Assembly: GCA_041690255.1 (NCBI GenBank) | Contig: JAWLHU010000005.1 | Coordinates: 62,001-126,000 of the forward strand | Source: JAWLHU01 sp041690255 | Lineage (GTDB): Bacteria; Bacillota; Sulfobacillia; Symbiobacteriales; Symbiobacteriaceae | Reading direction: 5' to 3' | DNA length: 64,000 bases | In this document: positions 59,160 to 64,000 of the stretch, piece after piece | Layout: the number at the start of each line of letters is the position of its first letter | How positions within the stretch are numbered: the stretch's first letter is position 1 | Notes under the pieces: model-generated | Seen by the model: the letters and a program-made list of their open reading frames with translations, nothing else | What the model was told of the DNA's origin: nothing | The model's database searches: none | Translations under genes and position numbers: made by a program

Positions 59160-60134
59160 ATGATCAAGGTCAGCGTCCCGGCGACCAGTGCCAACCTGGG
59201 CCCCGGCTTCGATACGCTCGGGGTGGCGCTGGATATCAGAAACACCATCGAGATGGATGAGACCGGCATCCTGGACGTAGTCATTGAGGTCGAGGGGATC
59301 GGTGGGAGCAGCCTGGAGGAACCTGGCCACAACATGGTCTACCTGGCGGCGCAGCGGGTCTTTCAGCGACTGGGCTACCAGCCGCACGGCCTGCTGATCC
59401 GGGAGCAGGTAGCGATCCCCGTGGCCCGGGGCATGGGCTCATCGGCGGCGGCGATCGTCGGGGGCCTGGTGGCGGCCAATGGCTTGGTGGAGCGCATGAC
59501 CGGCCGGAAGGGGCTGACCCGGGAGGAACTGCTGGTCATGGCGGTGGAGATCGAGGGGCATCCGGATAATGTCACCCCCGCGATGGTCGGCGGGTTCACC
59601 GTCTCCTGTATGGATGATGACCGTGGCCCGCTCCATGTCCGCTTCGACCCGCCCCGTTCCCTCCAGGCGGTGATCGTCATGCCCCAGATGCCGATCACCG
59701 GCAAGAAGACCGAGAAGTCCCGGGGCGTCCTCCCCACCGAGGTCACCCTGAAAGATGCGGTCTACAACCTGAACCGGACCGCTCTGCTGGTGGCGGCCCT
59801 GGCCCAGGGGCGGACCGACCTGCTCTCGGTCGCCACCCAGGACCGGCTCCACCAGCCCTACAGGGCTTCCCTGGTGCCGGGGCTGCGTACCGTCTTCCAG
59901 GCGGCCCTCGCCGAGGGGGCCAAGGGGGTGGCGCTCTCGGGGGCCGGCCCCAGCGTCATCGCTTTCGTGGAAGATGAGGCCGAGCCAGTGGCCCGGGCCA
60001 TGGAGGCCGCCTTCCAGTGGGCCGGCTCTGAGTCGCAGACCCTGATCACGGGCCTGGCCCGGGAGGGGGCGATGCTGCTCTCCGGCCATCCCCTGTCCGA
60101 CGACCACCTGCGACGGGCGCCATACTGGGGGTAG
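59160..60134 (+). CDS. thrB: Homoserine kinase
   Basis: 324 residues from ATG 59160 (a GTG one codon earlier is less well spaced from GGGAGG). GHMP kinase motifs are P-A-T-S-A-N-L-G-P-G-F-D (residues about 7-18) and P-V-A-R-G-M-G-S-S-A-A-A (ATP loop, about 88-99). G-V-A-L-S-G-A-G-P-S near 256-265 is the third. It phosphorylates homoserine, the substrate of ThrC. No hom gene is in the window. Confidence 0.96.
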   Translation: MIKVSVPATSANLGPGFDTLGVALDIRNTIEMDETGILDVVIEVEGIGGSSLEEPGHNMVYLAAQRVFQRLGYQPHGLLIREQVAIPVARGMGSSAAAIVGGLVAANGLVERMTGRKGLTREELLVMAVEIEGHPDNVTPAMVGGFTVSCMDDDRGPLHVRFDPPRSLQAVIVMPQMPITGKKTEKSRGVLPTEVTLKDAVYNLNRTALLVAALAQGRTDLLSVATQDRLHQPYRASLVPGLRTVFQAALAEGAKGVALSGAGPSVIAFVEDEAEPVARAMEAAFQWAGSESQTLITGLAREGAMLLSGHPLSDDHLRRAPYWG

Positions 60135-60182
60135 CGCCGGATCCGGACCGGTTGGACCAGATCGGTCAACCCGATCTTTCCG

Positions 60183-60212
60183 TTGACCGCAAACCCCATC
60201 AGACCATAGAGT
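60183..60212 (+). promoter_or_regulatory. Promoter of the ABC-F leader transcript
   Basis: TTGACC (60183-60188) and TAGAGT (60207-60212), spacer 18; transcription would begin about 40 bases before the leader uORF. Confidence 0.55.
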
Positions 60213-60234
60213 ATGAGTGAAATCTACTGCCACA

Positions 60235-60392
60235 GGCGGAGGTACATCATACGTGAAGAACAAGACCGCTCGCTAACTACAGAAGGGCGCTCCCGACCCC
60301 ACAGGGGTCAGCGTGAGCGCGCAAGTTAGAGCGGTCCCGTCACGGTGGTGCATCTGCCTCCATCTGACCACGGGTACGCCCGTGGTCTTTTT
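60235..60392 (+). promoter_or_regulatory. Attenuator-type leader of the ABC-F gene
   Basis: The 308-base gap upstream of the ABC-F gene holds a structured leader. A long stem pairs GACCGCTC-(GC)-TAACT with AGTTAGAGCGGTC (about 60264-60333) and encloses GCGCTC / GAGCGC and GACCCC-ACA-GGGGTC. A terminator GACCACGGG-TACG-CCCGTGGTC with five T is at 60366-60392. A seven-codon ORF ends inside the long stem. This is the layout of ribosome-mediated attenuation known for antibiotic-inducible ABC-F and erm genes, which is why I call it that; the inducer is unknown. Confidence 0.7.
60253..60276 (+). CDS. Seven-residue leader peptide upstream of the ABC-F gene
   Basis: GTG at 60253, then K-N-K-T-A-R and TAA at 60274-60276. 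GGCGGAGG at 60235-60242 is a strong ribosome site ten bases upstream. The stop codon lies in the 5' arm of the long leader stem, so a ribosome stalled at the end of the ORF would open it. A longer frame starting at GTG 60217 ends at the same stop. Confidence 0.5.
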   Translation: MKNKTAR

Positions 60393-60442
60393 GTGCCTCT
60401 GCATCCCCCGGGGCCGCTTCCCACAAAGAGGAGGCGGTACTC

Positions 60443-62140
<1,698 letters not shown>

Positions 62141-62177
62141 CCCCGGGCGAGAAGGGGCGCAATGAGGCGATTCCCCC

Positions 62178-62206
62178 TTGACGCCCGGGAGAGCACCTGA
62201 TAAGAT
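62178..62206 (+). promoter_or_regulatory. Promoter of the proC T-box transcript
   Basis: TTGACG (62178-62183) and TAAGAT (62201-62206), spacer 17. Confidence 0.75.
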
Positions 62207-62214
62207 GCTACCAA

Positions 62215-62508
62215 TATCCAAAAAGCGTCGATGGGGACCAGTAGAGCAGAGCATCACCGGCAGAGAGCCCGGGCCCGCTGACAGGCGGTGCTGCAAGTCC
62301 GGGACGGGAGTTGTCGCTCGAACCCACCCCAGAGCTGGCGGCGATGAGCCGTCCCGGACTGGCCATTCGTTACAGACGGCCCCAGGTTGCTGGACCTGGT
62401 CAGTGAGTGGGTCGCCCCTGGCATAGCTGTCAGGCGATCAACGAAGGTGGTACCACGGAGGAGTCAAACCCTTCGCCCTTCCCAGACGGGAGGCGCGAAG
62501 GGTTTTCT
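62215..62508 (+). promoter_or_regulatory. T-box leader (tRNA-Pro) with terminator, upstream of proC
   Basis: The core GAAGGTGGTACCACGGAGG is at 62443-62461. Its TGGT bulge would pair with an NCCA end with A73, as in tRNA-Pro. The specifier is probably CCC (Pro) at 62323-62325, again in the context GAA-CCC-ACC. The terminator AAACCCTTCGC / GCGAAGGGTTT with TCTATTT is at 62466-62508. Proline starvation should raise proC. Confidence 0.9.
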
Positions 62509-62537
62509 ATTTGAGCCCGACCAAGGAGGGGATAGCG

Positions 62538-63383
62538 GTGCTTACAGGGAAGCGAATTGGGTTTCTGGGCGCGGGTTCGATCGCGGAGTCGTTGGTGAGA
62601 GGCATGCTCGATGCGGGGGTCGTCCGACCTGAGCAGATCTCGGTGAGCAACCGCTCGGACCGGGACCGGCTGAACCAGCTGGCCGACCGCTATGGGATTC
62701 GTGCAGCCGCCTCCAAGCCGAAGCTGGTGGCACACAGCGAGATCGTGATCCTCGCCTGTAAGCCGAAAGATGTCGACGAGTTGCTGGGTGAGATCCGGGA
62801 GAAGACCCGCCCGGGGCAGGTCATCCTGTCGCTGGCGGCCGGCATCTCCACCGCCTTTATTGAAGAGCGGGTGCATGAGGGCGTCCAGGTGGTTCGCTCC
62901 ATGCCCAATACGTCGTGTCAGGTGGGCGAGTCGGCCACGGCGATCTGCCGGGGCAGCAGCGCCACCGCGGAGACGATGGCCCTGATCCAGGCGATCCTGG
63001 CCAGCGTGGGCAAGGTCTACGAGGTGCCCGAAGAGCAGATGGATGCGGTCACCGGCCTCTCCGGCAGCGGACCCGCCTATGTCTACTTCATTATTGAGGC
63101 GATGGTCCAGGCCGGTCAGAACGTCGGCCTTCCGTTCGATGTGGCCCGGGAGCTCTCGATCCAGACGCTGAAGGGCGCCGCCCGGATGCTGGAGGTGACC
63201 GGCGAAGACCCCGCCGTGCTCCGTGAGCAGGTCACCTCCCCCAACGGCACGACCTTTGCCGGTCTGCAGGTCCTGAACGAGGCCGGTTTCAGCCAGGCGC
63301 TGGTCCGAGCCATTGCCCGAGCAACCCAGCGATCAAAGGAGCTGGGGCAGCCTGCCGCCCTGCCGAAGACCGCCAATGGGTAA
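62538..63383 (+). CDS. proC: Pyrroline-5-carboxylate reductase
   Basis: 281 residues from GTG 62538, seven bases after AAGGAGGGG; the frame opens earlier but inside the terminator region. The Rossmann motif I-G-F-L-G-A-G-S-I-A-E-S is at residues 6-17. V-V-R-S-M-P-N-T-S near 114-122 and A-V-T-G-L-S-G-S-G-P-A-Y near 166-177 follow, with V-T-S-P-N-G-T-T near 230. It makes proline from P5C with NAD(P)H. T-box control by tRNA-Pro fits this role. Confidence 0.97.
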   Translation: MLTGKRIGFLGAGSIAESLVRGMLDAGVVRPEQISVSNRSDRDRLNQLADRYGIRAAASKPKLVAHSEIVILACKPKDVDELLGEIREKTRPGQVILSLAAGISTAFIEERVHEGVQVVRSMPNTSCQVGESATAICRGSSATAETMALIQAILASVGKVYEVPEEQMDAVTGLSGSGPAYVYFIIEAMVQAGQNVGLPFDVARELSIQTLKGAARMLEVTGEDPAVLREQVTSPNGTTFAGLQVLNEAGFSQALVRAIARATQRSKELGQPAALPKTANG

Positions 63384-63394
63384 AGCGACAAGGC

Positions 63395-63424
63395 TTGACA
63401 GTCCTCCTGGGGCTATGGTAGTAT
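63395..63424 (+). promoter_or_regulatory. Promoter of the infC operon
   Basis: TTGACA at 63395-63400 with TAGTAT (63419-63424, spacer 18); an overlapping perfect TATAAT at 63422-63427 has a long 21-base spacer. Either could be the -10 box. Confidence 0.65.
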
Positions 63425-63429
63425 AATCG

Positions 63430-63605
63430 AGTCATGAGGTGGTAGAACTACCTCCGACTATACAGCAGCCTCGCAAGCAGAAGCCACCGCTTCTCACCGT
63501 ACGGCCGGTTGCCGGTGCGGTCTGGAGGTTGAGTTCTGAAGGCACCCGGTTGGGTGCAGTCTGCTCAGCTTTGTACGGGTGGCCATCTGGCCGCCCGTCT
63601 TTTGT
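63430..63605 (+). promoter_or_regulatory. infC leader with terminator (probable L20-type autoregulatory leader)
   Basis: The 250-base leader contains GCGGTCTGGAGGTTGAG-type structured sequence and a terminator ACGGGTGGCC (63575-63584) / GGCCGCCCGT (63589-63598) followed by CTTTTG. Leaders at this place in Firmicutes let L20 repress infC-rpmI-rplT, so an attenuator is expected; the L20 site itself was not proven. Confidence 0.65.
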
Positions 63606-63677
63606 TGCTACCCTATCGACAGGGAAACCTGTCCCCGCTGACACGGCTGTGTCGAATTCTCTGGGAGGTGTACGTGT

Positions 63678-64000
63678 ATTAAGGAACAGCTCCGGGTTAA
63701 CGAAATGATCAGGGCTCGTGAGGTTCGGGTCGTCTCTGAGACGGGCGAACAGCTTGGCGTTATGTCGGCCCGCGACGCCCTGCGCGTAGCGCAGGAGCAT
63801 GGCTTCGACCTCGTGGAGGTTGCGCCGACTGCAAAGCCCCCTGTCTGCCGCATCATGGACTTTGGTCGTTACAAGTACGAGCAGTCCAAGCGTGACCGGG
63901 AAGCCCGCAAGAAGCAGAAGGTTGTGACCATCAAAGAGGTCAAGATGCGGCCGAACATCGAGGATCACGATTTCGATGTGCGCCGTCGCCAGGCCGAGAC
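63678..64000 (+). CDS. infC: Translation initiation factor IF-3, N-terminal part
   Basis: The first in-frame start is ATT at 63678, seven bases after GGGAGGTG (63663-63670); no ATG, GTG or TTG lies nearby in frame and a later ATG (63705) would drop conserved residues. The protein reads I-K-E-Q-L-R-V-N-E-M-I-R-A-R-E-V-R-V, then V-E-V-A-P-T-A-K-P-P-V-C-R-I-M-D-F-G and Y-K-Y-E-Q-S-K-R, standard IF-3. IF-3 uses a rare AUU-type start so it can sense and limit its own level. The gene runs off the window end at residue 107. Confidence 0.96.
   Translation, partial: MKEQLRVNEMIRAREVRVVSETGEQLGVMSARDALRVAQEHGFDLVEVAPTAKPPVCRIMDFGRYKYEQSKRDREARKKQKVVTIKEVKMRPNIEDHDFDVRRRQAE

Noticed and set aside
57870..59387. 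505-codon reverse frame through thrC
   Set aside because: Antisense to thrC and thrB start; it even reads through the minisatellite, so it is a GC artefact.

Overview
The window looks like chromosome of a high-GC, spore-forming Firmicute of the Symbiobacterium type. The evidence is sporulation and spore-wall genes (a PdaB-like deacetylase, a DacF-like carboxypeptidase, two SPOCS proteins, CwlD, YtxC), T-box leaders, a ZTP riboswitch, the bacillithiol gene bshC, frequent GTG/TTG starts behind strong AGGAGG sites, and very GC-rich coding sequence. The genus is my inference; no marker rRNA is present.

Layout. 1-1.9 kb: the end of a nitrilase-family gene, a small membrane exporter-like gene and a PdaB-like deacetylase. 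2-6.1 kb: an intact selenocysteine tRNA (selC), followed by a lower-GC island with two secreted or anchored proteins, a second copy of the tRNA 3' half, two more unknown genes and a broken tyrosine recombinase that abuts a DoxX gene. 6.1-13 kb: DoxX, a two-subunit 2-oxoacid:ferredoxin oxidoreductase and a large atypical SF1 helicase. 13-17.3 kb: selA, selD (with an in-frame UGA/Sec) and bshC. 17.5-31.5 kb: a ProC-like dehydrogenase, dacF, ackA with a 3-hydroxyacyl-CoA dehydrogenase, a CAP protein, an RRM protein, two SPOCS-type proteins, tRNA-Val, map, a tandem GNAT, a PHP phosphatase and several small proteins. 31.5-42 kb: an FMN oxidoreductase, an FAD oxidoreductase, an M20 amidohydrolase, a 91-bp tandem repeat, small conserved proteins, and an aminotransferase/SCP2/permease operon. 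42.6-49 kb: VanW, NlpC/P60, a VTT protein, tRNA-Cys, an adenylate-forming ligase, a tiny repetitive cationic peptide, and a DsbA-like selenoprotein coupled to VKOR. 49-55.5 kb: folD behind a ZTP riboswitch, cwlD, ytxC, a K+-type membrane pyrophosphatase, a thioredoxin-fold protein and a hotdog thioesterase. 55.4-64 kb: T-box-thrS, an 11-bp minisatellite, thrC, thrB, an ABC-F gene behind an attenuator-like leader, T-box-proC, and the start of infC with an AUU start codon.

The strongest theme is selenium. selC, selA and a Sec-containing selD provide the decoding apparatus (selB is not in the window). At least one client is present: a membrane-anchored DsbA-like protein whose active site reads U-P-H-C, with its probable reoxidase VKOR overlapping it by one base. 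Both UGA codons are followed 10-11 nt later by a compact hairpin, as expected for bacterial SECIS elements. bshC overlaps the selD stop codon, tying low-molecular-weight thiol synthesis to selenium activation. A second theme is RNA-level control: two T-boxes, a ZTP riboswitch, an ABC-F leader with a seven-codon uORF, and an infC leader terminator.
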